From Chloroflexota bacterium (GTDB taxonomy: Bacteria > Chloroflexota > Ktedonobacteria > Ktedonobacterales > JADMIN01): 64,000 nucleotides of DNA. Shown here piece by piece: positions 7,439 through 16,682 of the stretch. Where the stretch lies: contig JAJPKE010000010.1 in NCBI GenBank assembly GCA_021323855.1, positions 1 through 64,000 of the forward strand, in the 5' to 3' direction. The notes under the pieces are model-generated. The model was not told where the DNA came from, did no database searches, and worked only from the letters and a program-made list of their open reading frames with translations. The translations under genes were made by a program, and so were the position numbers. Positions within the stretch are counted from its first letter, which is position 1. Every line of letters starts with the position of its first letter.

Positions 7439-10156
7439 TCAGCGATCTTCGTTCTCTTCTTCGGCTGCGTTTTCGATGCGTTCCTGGTAATGGCGCTCGC
7501 CGTTGTAGCTGAGGCGCATTGGTTCACCCTCGACCACCGTTTCCAGATGAACGGGTCGCGACCAGATATACTGGACGTACTCCAGCGTCTTCTGCGCATA
7601 CACCACATCGAGTTCCTGCCCCTCATACTGATGTTTGAGCAGTAGCTCGGTATTGCCGTTGAAGTCGGCGTCTATCACCGTGATGTAGGGATAACCGAAG
7701 TTGGTGCGGCTGGCGACGAGGCTATCGCGGATTTTCTCCCAATTCTTCTCGACGATCACCCATTCGTCGCCCTCTTTCTGGTAGAGATAGAGATCCAGGT
7801 CTTCCACCAGTTCTTTGGTCAGGTAGTTGCGGATGAGTGAAACGTCGCTCTCGGTTTCGCGCACCTCGAAGAGCTTCTTGCGTCCCTCGCCCGGTTTGCG
7901 CCCAAGCTTGGCCTGCTCCTCCTCGGTTGGGTTATCCCAGCGCCGCTCGATATCTTCGAGGAGGCGATAGCCGAGGTGATAGGGATTGATGCGCATACGT
8001 TGCGGCGCCAGCACGCCCGCGTGCATATGAGCGAACGCGGTATAGTCGGCGTCGTTGAGGTCCATTTCGCGCATGATATGCGCATGCCAATAGCTATTAT
8101 GGTGTAGCATGCCATTGGCGACATAGCGATGGGCACTATCCACTGTTATGTCATAGACATCGCCCACGCCATATTCAATACTGGCTACTTTATCAATGGG
8201 CATCTGCTTCTTGAACCATTTATGGTTTGCAATGTAGGCGCGTAATTTCTCACGCTTTCGTCCGAGGCCGAAGCCAATCTCCTGCTCGTACAATTGCGCG
8301 GAAAGACCAGTGATATGCACATTACAGCCGTGTTTATGGCTGAGGATGCCGTAATTCAACAGCACAATCTGCAATGTCTGGGCAATCCTTTTGCTGAAGG
8401 TTGAGAGAAGAACGCCAGCCTTTAGAGACGCGCATCCATCGCAATCGAAGTAGGCGCGCAGGAAGGCGCTAACAACGGCTTTGGGTGATTGTAGGATGCA
8501 GTCTGGAATGTGCTTGTTTCGAGCTTTTGCGTGGAGGTCTATGCCGAGCGAAGCTAGCAAATCCAGCACATTTGCCGAATAGAAGACGACACGCCAACGT
8601 CCTCCTTTACCGTTAGCAGTTCTGTCATCCCAGAATAACTTCGGTTCAATAGCGAAGAGCTTCATAATAAGCTCGGCATAGCGATCAGCCATCTCACGGT
8701 CGCCACTGGTGTAACCGATAGCGTTCTTTGTTGGATGGATATTGCCGTCGCCTATGAGATAGCCGAGGAACTCTGCAAACTCTTCAGTGACATGGCTAGG
8801 AGCGACAAGAGGCGTGCGTAACTTGTAGAGTGGTTTCCCCGCAGTGCCGCGTTGATAACCTATCTCCTTGATGGCTGTAGCAATGCGTTCGTCAGAACGG
8901 GTCGTCTTGCCGCTCAAATAGCGGTCAACTGTGAATCTGTTGACGCCAGATGCGGCAGCAATGTGAACAGCGGTAGGCACAAAGATGGGCGTAGGATGGG
9001 CAAGAGGAAAGAGTTCCTTTGCCCAAATATTATTTCCAATGCTGAGTGGAATATATTGCCCCACCCGGACATCTTTGAGCGATATCCATTGGTCAGGACC
9101 GATGTTCAATTTGTGTTCCTCGGCTCCTTCAAGAATAAGGCCGCGCTTGGTATGCAAACGAACTGTCGGTGCATTATGACGTACATGTCGGTCGGTAATT
9201 TGATTTAACGCTCTGGCGCCACTAGCGACAGCTACTGTTTCATTGGCGGCCAGCCGTTCATGTAGCGCATCATAGCGCATTAGCCCATGCTCAGTGAGAA
9301 CAAGGCTATTCCCAAGCAGGCAGGCCCACCCCTCATTTATGATCTTCGTTTGCATCTGCGGGACGATGTAGACCATCTCTTCGCGCACGATCAGGAGGAT
9401 GTCGCGCTGCCACTCTTCCAGGTTCGGCGCATAGCGCGCCAGGAAGAGGAGCAAGTCTTTCTCCGGCTCCGGTGGGAAGCGGCGACGCTTGGTGCGTAGC
9501 GCGCGTTCGGCCTCTTCGGCGGCCTGGGCGGCTTTGCGCTCGGCAAGACTCCACAGGTCGTCATAGCCGGAAGCTCGCCGGCTGTCTTTCTTGTCCTGTT
9601 GGTCCTGCTGCTCCCCGTGTTGTGTACTGGCGCGCTTGATGTGCAGGTTGGGATCAATATGCTCTTCGATGGCCAGCACGGCATCGAGAAACCGCTCGAC
9701 GGCGGGAACGCCGTGGTCATACTCGTATTTGCGAATGCGGTCGGCGTTGACACTGACCTTGTCAATCATATTTGGCGGCGTGAACTGAAAATAGGTGTTG
9801 TTCTTGAAGAAATCGGTATGTCCCAGCACATGCGCCACCACGACCTTGTTTTGCAGCAAATCGTTCTGCTCCATCAAGAAGGCATATGATGGATTGGTAT
9901 TGACCACCAACTCGTAGATTTTGCTCAGGCCGTAGTCATATTCCGTCTTCATGCGATAATAGGCTTTGCCGCGCGACCAATGGCTGAACCTGCCGGGGAG
10001 CATATAAGCGCCGAATTCATACATGATCGTGGCAGGAACCAGCTCGAAATTGGTGGGATAGGGGTCCAGCCCTTCGCGGCGCGCAATCTCCCAGATCCGC
10101 TCGATGGCGGTTTCGAGTTCTTTCACATATTGCTGATCTGACATGCCTTCTGGCAT
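7439..10156 (-). CDS. spoVR: SpoVR family protein containing an intein
   Basis: SpoVR proteins are conserved partners of PrkA and YhbH/YeaH; their biochemical role is not established. The precursor is 905 residues. Residues 1-278 and 688-905 form a normal SpoVR protein of about 496 residues once the intein (279-687) is removed. The insertion splits the family motif NEGWA-SYWH. The start ATG at 10156 has AGGAGG 9 bases upstream. It is the last gene of prkA-yhbH-spoVR and is convergent with phoB, 22 bases away. Function would require protein splicing, because the insertion disrupts the most conserved motif. Confidence 0.93.
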   Translation of the reverse strand: MPEGMSDQQYVKELETAIERIWEIARREGLDPYPTNFELVPATIMYEFGAYMLPGRFSHWSRGKAYYRMKTEYDYGLSKIYELVVNTNPSYAFLMEQNDLLQNKVVVAHVLGHTDFFKNNTYFQFTPPNMIDKVSVNADRIRKYEYDHGVPAVERFLDAVLAIEEHIDPNLHIKRASTQHGEQQDQQDKKDSRRASGYDDLWSLAERKAAQAAEEAERALRTKRRRFPPEPEKDLLLFLARYAPNLEEWQRDILLIVREEMVYIVPQMQTKIINEGWACLLGNSLVLTEHGLMRYDALHERLAANETVAVASGARALNQITDRHVRHNAPTVRLHTKRGLILEGAEEHKLNIGPDQWISLKDVRVGQYIPLSIGNNIWAKELFPLAHPTPIFVPTAVHIAAASGVNRFTVDRYLSGKTTRSDERIATAIKEIGYQRGTAGKPLYKLRTPLVAPSHVTEEFAEFLGYLIGDGNIHPTKNAIGYTSGDREMADRYAELIMKLFAIEPKLFWDDRTANGKGGRWRVVFYSANVLDLLASLGIDLHAKARNKHIPDCILQSPKAVVSAFLRAYFDCDGCASLKAGVLLSTFSKRIAQTLQIVLLNYGILSHKHGCNVHITGLSAQLYEQEIGFGLGRKREKLRAYIANHKWFKKQMPIDKVASIEYGVGDVYDITVDSAHRYVANGMLHHNSYWHAHIMREMDLNDADYTAFAHMHAGVLAPQRMRINPYHLGYRLLEDIERRWDNPTEEEQAKLGRKPGEGRKKLFEVRETESDVSLIRNYLTKELVEDLDLYLYQKEGDEWVIVEKNWEKIRDSLVASRTNFGYPYITVIDADFNGNTELLLKHQYEGQELDVVYAQKTLEYVQYIWSRPVHLETVVEGEPMRLSYNGERHYQERIENAAEEENEDR
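8096..9322 (-). other. Intein with LAGLIDADG homing endonuclease and LacI-like HTH insert
   Basis: A 409-residue in-frame intein, residues 279-687 of the spoVR product. Block A begins at Cys279 (CLLGNSLVLTEHG). Block B is GAEEHKLNI, with His348 in place but Ala instead of the common Thr three residues earlier. The endonuclease motifs are EFLGYLIGDGNI (462-473) and FLRAYFDCDGCA (565-576), both with their acidic residues. Block F is VYDITVDSAHRYVANG and block G is VANGMLHHN, ending at Asn687 with Ser688 as the +1 extein residue. All splicing residues needed for a class 1 intein are therefore present. Residues about 397-435 (8852-8968) resemble a LacI-type DNA-binding helix-turn-helix. By eye the segment is more AT-rich than its flanks. 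Confidence 0.93.
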
Positions 10157-10255
10157 AACAACTTACCTCCTGTCCGGAGCGTCACCGCTGCTCATAAAGA
10201 AGCAAACGCCGTCCACGTTGCGCGTGCGTGCCACTGATACCACTTTTATAGGTCA

Positions 10256-11410
10256 TCAGGGGAGCGCAGGAATAGGATCGCGGGTGGCGAAGAAGCGGCG
10301 CAGCGCCGGATATACCTCAGATTTGTCGGAGATGGTGACGGCGATGAACTTCTTGTCCTGAATCTTGTTGAAGGCGGACATCAGGGTGCTGGGCGAACGG
10401 TAGTGCCCCTCACGAATCTCGCCATAGCCAAAGATGTTGCAGCGTTCCATCAATTGCTGCACCAGCCCCACGCAGCGTTCGTTATCCCAGGGCAGATTGT
10501 CGCCATCCGAGAAGTGGAAAGGATAGATATTCCAGTCGTCGGGATTGAATCGCTCTTGAATGATCTGAAGCGCCAATTCGTAGGCGGACGATACCTGAGT
10601 GCCACCGCTTTCGCCATGCGTGAAGAACTCTTCTTCCGTCACCTCTTTCGCCTCGGTATGGTGACTGATGAAGACGATCTTGACGTTGTTGTACTTCGTG
10701 CGCAGGAACCGCACCATCCAGAAGTAGAAGCTGCGGGCGATATACTTCTCGAACTCGCCCATTGACCCCGATGTGTCCATCATCGCCAGGATGACAGCGT
10801 TCGATTGATACTTGATGGTATGCTCCCAGGTTTTGAAGCGCAGGTCGTCGTCTTTCAGATCGCCGAAGTGCGGATCGCCTTTGGCAGCGTTGCGTTTGAT
10901 GTTCTCTCTGATCGTGCGCTTCTTGTCGAGATTTGCCAGTGGGCCGACTTTGCGCACGTCGTTGAAGCGAATGGTTTCGCTCTCCATCTCAGCCATCTTT
11001 TTCTCTTCGAGGAAGGGTAAACCCAGGTCCTCAAAGATCATCGCGGCCAGTTCATCCACCGTCACATCGGCTTCGTAGTAATCTACGCCCGGCTCGTTGC
11101 CGGCATTGCCACGTTTGCCGCGTCCGGGGCGCGGCTCCGAAGCGACGACATCACCGACTTTGCTGTCGCCATCGCCCTCGCCGGCGTGCTGCTGGCGCCC
11201 TGGGTCGTAGCGGAAGCGATATTCCTCCAGCGAGCGAATTGGCACCTTGATGACTTTCTTGCCATCGGAGAGAATGATGCTCTCCTCGCTGATGATATTG
11301 GCAAGGTTCTTCTTGATGGCCTCGCGAATCTTCTGCTTGTGACGCTCCTGGTCAATACTTCCTTTGCGATGGAGCGACCAATCGTGTTGTGAGATGGATG
11401 CAGTGTACAT
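10256..11410 (-). CDS. yhbH: YhbH/YeaH family protein (UPF0229, DUF444)
   Basis: Conserved stress/sporulation-associated protein of the DUF444 family, found with PrkA and SpoVR. The C-terminal half resembles a von Willebrand A domain: the MIDAS-like DTSGSMG, then VFISHHTEAKEV, then GGTQVSSAYEL. The N-terminal third is charged, with a Gly-rich segment around residue 95. AGGAGA lies upstream of the ATG at 11410. Length 384 is close to the family norm. It sits between prkA and spoVR on the same strand, with about 70-100 bases on each side. Molecular function is not known. Confidence 0.93.
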   Translation of the reverse strand: MYTASISQHDWSLHRKGSIDQERHKQKIREAIKKNLANIISEESIILSDGKKVIKVPIRSLEEYRFRYDPGRQQHAGEGDGDSKVGDVVASEPRPGRGKRGNAGNEPGVDYYEADVTVDELAAMIFEDLGLPFLEEKKMAEMESETIRFNDVRKVGPLANLDKKRTIRENIKRNAAKGDPHFGDLKDDDLRFKTWEHTIKYQSNAVILAMMDTSGSMGEFEKYIARSFYFWMVRFLRTKYNNVKIVFISHHTEAKEVTEEEFFTHGESGGTQVSSAYELALQIIQERFNPDDWNIYPFHFSDGDNLPWDNERCVGLVQQLMERCNIFGYGEIREGHYRSPSTLMSAFNKIQDKKFIAVTISDKSEVYPALRRFFATRDPIPALP

Positions 11411-11482
11411 GGCCTGTCTCCTGTCAATGATAGTCAGGAGAGCAACAATCCTCAGAGGAAGCTGTTGCTCTCCCGGCAGACG

Positions 11483-13378
11483 TTAGCGGTTCAGGAGTGA
11501 GCCGACATATTTCAGCAATTCGTTGGCGCAGACCGGGCAGTAGCCGTGGTCCGTGATGAGGCGGTTGATGACCTCGTTGGACTTCTTGAGTTGCTCGGCG
11601 TCCGGCGTCTTGGTGGAGGTCGTAATCTTGACGACATCACGCAGATCGGCGAAGAGCTTCTTCTCGATGGCTTCTTTCAGCCGTTCATGGCTGGTGTAGT
11701 CAAAGGTCTGCCCACGACGGGCGAGCGACGAAATGCGAATGAGAATCTCTTCGCGGAACGTCTTCTTCGCGTTGTCGGTAATGCCGATTTGCTGCTCGAT
11801 GGATCGCATCAACTGCTCGTCCGGCTCCATGTCTTCCTCAGTGATGGGGTCGCGCACTTTGGTCTTGTTGCAGTACGCTTCCACATTGTCGAGGTAGTTG
11901 TTGAGCAGGGTGCGAGCCGATTCCTCGAAGGAGTAGACAAACGCGCGCTGGACCTCTTTGCGGGCCATGTCGTCGTACTCTTTGCGCGCCTCGCTGATGA
12001 AGTTCAGGTAGCGTTCGCGCTCTTCGCGGGTGATGCCAGTATGCTGGTCGAGGCCATCGCGCAGCGCACGCAGCGCATCAATCGGATTGATGCAGGTGAT
12101 GCCATCGCGTACCAATGCGCTGGAGAGCCGGTTGATGACATAGCGCGGCGAGATGCCATCCATGCCCTCACGAATCGCCTCTTCCTGCAACTCTTTGATG
12201 TCTTTCTGCTTGAACTCTTCCAGATCCTCGCCGTCATAGAGCTTCAGCTTCTTCATCAAGCTCATGCCAGCCTTCTTGGAAGGCTCCAACCGCGTGAGGA
12301 TAGCAAACGTACTGGCGATGCGCAGGGCGTATGGCGCGATATGGACGTTTTGCAGCGCGCTCTGCGCCAGCAGCTTCTCGTAAATCTTCACCTCATCGGT
12401 GACACGCAGATTGTATGGCACTTTCACCAAAATGATGCGGTCCTGCAACGCTTCAGATTTGCGGTTGCCAACGAACGCCTGATATTCGTTTTCGTTGGTA
12501 TGGCTTATCACCACTTCATCGGCGTAGATGAGCGAGAAACGACCCGTCTTGATGTTCTGCTCTTGGGAGAGCGTCAGCAACACATACAAAAACCGCTCGT
12601 CTACTTTAAGCATCTCAACAAATTCCATCAGCCCCCGGTTGGCGATGTTGAGTTCGCCGTCGAAGCGATAGGCGCGTGGGTCGCTTTCCACGCCGACCTC
12701 GCCGATGGTAGAGAGGTCAATGCCGCCTACCAGTTCGGAGATGTCCTGGCTCTTAGGGTCAGATGGGGTGAAGGTGCCGATGCCGCTGCGGTTCTTTTCG
12801 CTAAAGACCAGCCGCACAACGGGAATCTTCGTGATATCGCCATTGTACTTGTTCTCCACTAGCCAGCGGCACTGCGGGCAGAGATCACCTTCGATGTAGA
12901 GGCCGTATTCTTTTTCCATCTCGCCACGCAGGTCTTGCGGAATCAGATGCAACGGCTCCTCGTGCATCGGACATTCTTTGATGGCATAGGTTGCGCCGGC
13001 CTCGGTGCGCGAGTACGATTCTAGCCCGCGTTTGAGCAGCGAGACGATGCTGGACTTACCGCCACCGACCGGACCCATGAGCAACAGAATGCGCTTGCGC
13101 ACTTCCAGACGTTGCGCCGCCGAATGGAAGTATTCGACGATCTGCTGGAGTGGCTTCTCGATGCCATAAATCTCATCGGCGAAAAACTTGTAGCGCGGGT
13201 CGCCCTGGCGATTGGTTTCCGTTCCGGCTGCCATAATCATGTTGTAGATGCGGGCATGAGAAAGTTCGGCGACCGCTGGATTATGGCTCGCAATTTTGAA
13301 GTAGTCCTCGAAGGTTCCTTCCCAGGCCAGCGCCCGCTCTTGCGTTCGATACTCTTCTAACCGTTTCACAAGGTCCAT
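11483..13378 (-). CDS. prkA: PrkA serine protein kinase / AAA+ protein
   Basis: PrkA proteins carry an N-terminal AAA+ ATPase domain and a C-terminal kinase-like domain and act in stationary phase or sporulation. Walker A is visible as GPVGGGKSS at about residue 103, and Walker B-type acidic residues lie in the conserved block near SLIYADEVVISH. Cys residues in CPMHEEPLHLIP and CPQCRWL suggest a metal-binding insertion typical of the family. Length 631 matches the family. GAGGGA precedes the ATG at 13378. First gene of prkA-yhbH-spoVR. Confidence 0.95.
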   Translation of the reverse strand: MDLVKRLEEYRTQERALAWEGTFEDYFKIASHNPAVAELSHARIYNMIMAAGTETNRQGDPRYKFFADEIYGIEKPLQQIVEYFHSAAQRLEVRKRILLLMGPVGGGKSSIVSLLKRGLESYSRTEAGATYAIKECPMHEEPLHLIPQDLRGEMEKEYGLYIEGDLCPQCRWLVENKYNGDITKIPVVRLVFSEKNRSGIGTFTPSDPKSQDISELVGGIDLSTIGEVGVESDPRAYRFDGELNIANRGLMEFVEMLKVDERFLYVLLTLSQEQNIKTGRFSLIYADEVVISHTNENEYQAFVGNRKSEALQDRIILVKVPYNLRVTDEVKIYEKLLAQSALQNVHIAPYALRIASTFAILTRLEPSKKAGMSLMKKLKLYDGEDLEEFKQKDIKELQEEAIREGMDGISPRYVINRLSSALVRDGITCINPIDALRALRDGLDQHTGITREERERYLNFISEARKEYDDMARKEVQRAFVYSFEESARTLLNNYLDNVEAYCNKTKVRDPITEEDMEPDEQLMRSIEQQIGITDNAKKTFREEILIRISSLARRGQTFDYTSHERLKEAIEKKLFADLRDVVKITTSTKTPDAEQLKKSNEVINRLITDHGYCPVCANELLKYVGSLLNR

Positions 13379-14675
13379 AGCGTTTCCCTCTTTTCCAGTT
13401 GTGCCAGCCGATCAATTCAAGCCGCGAACCGCGATGGTGGATGAGACGAAATGAGTGTTGTCATGCGCTGGCAAGCTGGTCTTGCTATTCCGTCATGCCA
13501 TCTCAAAAGAACAATTCTTTGCGCTCTGGCGATGAACGGAGAGAACGAAGCGATTCCGGGAGACTTCAGAGCCACCGGAGAAAGCGCCTCTTTGCCCAAA
13601 ATACCTGAAATACGCTGGAGCAATGGAACTCGCATGACATCGGTGTCATGCCGCTGCCGGGGTAAACGCGCCGTGCCGTCCAGTTCGCAAGGCGTGTTAC
13701 GGCAACTATGAACCGAGAGAAGGTATAGCGAGTGGATTATCACCAATTGGAGGATATCAGGCGTGTGCCTCGCCAATCTGGCGGGCAACTCATACGCGGT
13801 ATCATCTCCTGGCGCGCTAACCAGCGAGCGCCTGATGGGATAGTGTCCCCTACTCGGTTCCACTATACGGTTGTATACCGGACGTGCATCTCGTTACTCG
13901 TATATCTCTACTCGTATATACGCAGGGTACTCACATGGAGATGCAAGGCTGGAGGGGAGGAGATGACGTAGGCCCACGCGGCAATCTTGCGTTATCACGA
14001 CCAAACGCGAGCGGACGCTGTTCCTCCGCCTACCTGGCGGAGTTGGACGATATCATCAGTGGGCTGCTTTTCCAGCAACGGCCTAATACGCATACATTAG
14101 CCAGCCCTGAAGCCAGACCTGATATCGCCCTCGCTGTGCTGTTCGTTGTACTCTCTTCCGGTCTGAGGGCCGGACCTTATGCCAACCAACCGAGCGAAAG
14201 CACACCACCCGGTCAAAAAGCCACTGGAGAACGCTTCAATGCGTCTCGTTTCTATACAAACCGCTATGGCATGCAGCATGCCAAAAGGCTACCCTCGCCT
14301 TCGATGCGGTTTTGTATTCCACATATGGTAGCACATCAGTAACGCTGGCGCAAGCTCCCTGGCCGAGAAAGTACGCTGAATTGGGGCAAAACTGGACTAA
14401 TAGGCTAGAGCGTCTATCGTGTTGCAGTCCCATGCGTTCTGCATTTGTCTCTCTTTTGGAGACGGTTCACAAATGGGCTTTGTTGTGGTACTCTATAGAT
14501 ATGGCTGTGTGTATTCTCTATCGCTTCACGTGACTCCGTGCCTGACTAAGTGAGCAGGCGCGATGAACACGGCAGGTGAGCGAACGGAGGCACAGTAAGT
14601 AGCCTGTCAAGTATCCAAGTTTCGAACGCAGCAGAAAGGAGCGCGCAGGCGGAGGGTTATCGGATCAGACGCTGT
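13379..14675. other. 1.3-kb intergenic stretch without a supported gene
   Basis: Open frames here (up to about 150 codons) have no recognisable protein features and overlap each other on both strands. The stretch separates the divergent prkA and rpsU genes and so must hold both promoters. Visible elements are a perfect palindrome at 13632-13651, the hairpin-like TATACGGTTGTATA at 13864-13877, and a direct repeat TACTCGTATAT at 13895 and 13909 (period 14). No tRNA, rRNA or known riboswitch motif was recognised. Confidence 0.5.
13632..13651. promoter_or_regulatory. Perfect palindrome upstream of prkA
   Basis: GCATGACA and TGTCATGC form a perfect 8-bp inverted repeat around TCGG, about 255 bases upstream of the prkA start. 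The form fits a dimeric regulator operator or a leader hairpin. It does not match CIRCE or LexA boxes that I know. Confidence 0.35.
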
Positions 14676-14930
14676 ATGCGTTTCAAGATGATTCAGGTAT
14701 CCACCGATCTGCGAATGCAAAGATTGAGCGAGGTTTTAATCAAAGAGGGCGAGTCTTTTGAGCAAGCCCTGAAGCGCTTCACCCGCAAGGTTCAGCAAGA
14801 CGGCCTGCTCTCTGAGGCCAAGCGCCGCCAGCACTACGAGCCACCCAGCGTCAAGCGCAAGCGCAAGGCAGACGCCCGTGCACGTAAAGCGCGCAAGGCA
14901 CGTGCGAAGCTGGCCGCACAGGGACTCTAA
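14676..14930 (+). CDS. rpsU: Small ribosomal subunit protein bS21
   Basis: Component of the 30S subunit. The family core is clear: EGESFEQALKRFTRKVQ followed by LSEAKRRQHYEPPSVKRKRK and a basic Arg/Lys/Ala tail. Total length is 84 residues from the first ATG. The core begins near residue 14, so the first residues may be an extension, and a start at the in-frame ATG at 14712 is possible. GGAGGG lies about 17 bases before the first ATG, too far for a firm choice. It is isolated, convergent with the DinB-like gene. Confidence 0.93.
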   Translation: MRFKMIQVSTDLRMQRLSEVLIKEGESFEQALKRFTRKVQQDGLLSEAKRRQHYEPPSVKRKRKADARARKARKARAKLAAQGL

Positions 14931-14970
14931 CGCGGCCTGTAGCGTAGCATAGCTTCCATCTCACACTGAT

Positions 14971-15019
14971 AGCCGGCTAAGATATGTGCATCAATCCATG
15001 CGCGCATCAAGCCGGCTAA
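14971..15019. repeat. Repeated palindrome between rpsU and the dinB-like gene
   Basis: AGCCGGCTAA occurs at 14971-14980 and again at 15010-15019. AGCCGGCT is itself palindromic, so the two copies can pair as an 8-bp stem with a 31-base loop. It lies between convergent genes and could help end both transcripts, but there is no T-tract. Confidence 0.35.
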
Positions 15020-15066
15020 TAGTGTTTGGAGATAGGTCAGTTCATATTTCTATAATTCCACCGGCA

Positions 15067-15657
15067 CTATCCCACAGGAAAGGTTGGCAGCGTCGCTACC
15101 CGCTGTATCTGCTGGAGATGGTCAACGTCATGGACGCAGGAGAGCAGCACCCACCCCCGCAGGCTGAGATCTCCAAAGAAGGTGGATGAGCGTTTCTGGG
15201 TGAGGTCAGCATCTGCTGGGATGCTGGCGATAGTGGCAAGAAACAGGTCCGTCGCTGCCCGCAGGCCCTCTGATAAATCGGCTTTTGAGATGTCCTGCTC
15301 CGCCAGGTCGCCAAGTCCGTGGACCATCTTCTCGAAGTGTTCGCGCCGCCCCAGCAGCCGGCCCATGTGCAGCAGATACCAGTTCTGCGTTGCGATCAGA
15401 TGTGAAATCGCTTCGGTGGCAGACCAGCGATCTTCCCCCGCCTCTGCTGCATTATCGCTCGTGTGGAGCGGTGGACGCGCCAGCAGTTGTTCCTGCGTCC
15501 AGCCGTCGGCGATAGCTTGCAGCAAGCCACGGGTCTCGCGCACGCCTTGAGCCAGCTCATCGAGGCTATAGGCATGTGAGGCAGTTTCCAGGTCGGTGGC
15601 GCCAATGCCGACCTGCCTGCGTATTTCTACCACGGCGTCGTAGGTCAATGCGGGCAT
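15067..15657 (-). CDS. DinB-like (DinB_2) four-helix-bundle protein
   Basis: The 196-residue protein has the DinB-like pattern: a helical bundle with WSATEAISHLIATQNWYL in the middle and HDVDHLQQIQ at the C-terminus. The spaced histidines are those that bind metal in this superfamily, which includes thiol S-transferases and many proteins of unknown role. AAGGAGA precedes the ATG at 15657. The neighbours do not indicate a substrate. Confidence 0.8.
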   Translation of the reverse strand: MPALTYDAVVEIRRQVGIGATDLETASHAYSLDELAQGVRETRGLLQAIADGWTQEQLLARPPLHTSDNAAEAGEDRWSATEAISHLIATQNWYLLHMGRLLGRREHFEKMVHGLGDLAEQDISKADLSEGLRAATDLFLATIASIPADADLTQKRSSTFFGDLSLRGWVLLSCVHDVDHLQQIQRVATLPTFPVG

Positions 15658-15838
15658 GCGATGTCTCCTTATGAATTATGAAGCAGTGCCATCCGGTGGG
15701 AATGGCTGACGGTAGTGACAATCTTATGGTGCGCATCGGATGTGTAGACGATAGCGCATCGCTCCGCTACAATGTGAAGGTTGATGCGCATGAGCAGCAT
15801 ACATCATTGGGCGGCGATGAAGATAGAGGTCACGAGGC

Positions 15839-16111
15839 ATGTTGAATCAACTGCGCGGGCGTAACCTGGCCCACGTCGGCTGCACGATAGGGTTGGTGCT
15901 GGGGTTGCTGATCGGAATGATCGTCGGATTTGTCATCACGCTGATCGTCCGCACCGCCGCTGCGCTCGATTGGGCCACCTTCGCCTGGATCGGTCTGACG
16001 TTGGGCCTGGGCGCATTGGGGTATGTCTTTGGTGATCGCTTCTCACGACGCCTCTGGGGACGCAGTACCTCCGCCGATTATCGTCGAATACCGCCGAACA
16101 CACTGGATTAG
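15839..16111 (+). CDS. Small two-helix membrane protein of unknown function
   Basis: Ninety residues with two hydrophobic helices (about 14-40 and 45-65), Gly-rich (LVLGLLIGMIVGF and LTLGLGALGYVFG), then a basic tail. An AGAGG-like sequence precedes the ATG at 15839. I do not recognise a family. The helices are coherent in this frame, which supports it being real. It lies alone between the divergent dinB-like gene and the ybjQ-like gene. Confidence 0.6.
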   Translation: MLNQLRGRNLAHVGCTIGLVLGLLIGMIVGFVITLIVRTAAALDWATFAWIGLTLGLGALGYVFGDRFSRRLWGRSTSADYRRIPPNTLD

Positions 16112-16295
16112 CGTGACTGTCCGCTCACAACCTGCCCCTATTATCTCGCGTATTCTCTACAGATAGCGTTATGTGCGTCTGGTTACGCTCCCACCAACTC
16201 AGAGGCTGTGCGCTAACGCCAGCCAGGTGGAGCGCCGATTTGTGCCAGGGGAAGCGACCATTCCTGGCAGTTGCAAGGCAGGGGATGAAACCATC

Positions 16296-16682
16296 ATGGC
16301 AGCACAAAATTCACAAGCTCAGGCCGCCAGGCAAGCCGTCATGTCCTTTGACCATTCGAACGTCACCGCCGCGTTTGAGCTACCCAATATGACCATTGTG
16401 CGCAACTATGGCATTGTGCGCGGCATTATCGTTCGCTCGCGCAGTGTCGTCGGGCAGATCGGCGCTGGCTTCCAGACGCTCTTCGGCGGCAACATCTCGC
16501 TCTATACGGAACTCTGCGAGCGAGCACGGGTAGACGCCTATGAACTGATGATTCAGCATGCCGCGCAAATGGGCGCCAACGGCGTCATCGGCGTTCGTTA
16601 TGACGCCACCGAGATTAGTAGCGGCGTGACCGAGGTGTTGTGCTATGGAACGGCGGTAACGGTCGTTCCGGCGCAAGGCTAG
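16296..16682 (+). CDS. YbjQ/DUF74-type putative heavy-metal-binding protein
   Basis: The segment with [19 protein letters not shown], then [29 protein letters not shown] and [11 protein letters not shown], is the YbjQ (UPF0145) signature; these form small pentameric beta-rich proteins with no proven activity. The ATG at 16296 is preferred: AGGGG lies about 11 bases upstream and family homology starts soon after. An in-frame ATG at 16173 would add 41 unrelated residues. The last 68 bases overlap the 3' end of rnhB on the opposite strand. Confidence 0.85.
   Translation: MAAQNSQAQAARQAVMSFDHSNVTAAFELPNMTIVRNYGIVRGIIVRSRSVVGQIGAGFQTLFGGNISLYTELCERARVDAYELMIQHAAQMGANGVIGVRYDATEISSGVTEVLCYGTAVTVVPAQG

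Noticed and set aside
8852..8968. Separate LacI-family regulator gene
   Set aside because: The segment is in frame within the intein and lacks the sugar-binding domain.
11546..12862. Plus-strand open frame of 438 codons over prkA
   Set aside because: Shadow of the PrkA gene; no plausible motif and no ribosome-binding site.
13501..13700. TPP or other metabolite riboswitch upstream of prkA
   Set aside because: Only short palindromes are present; known conserved cores were not found on either strand.
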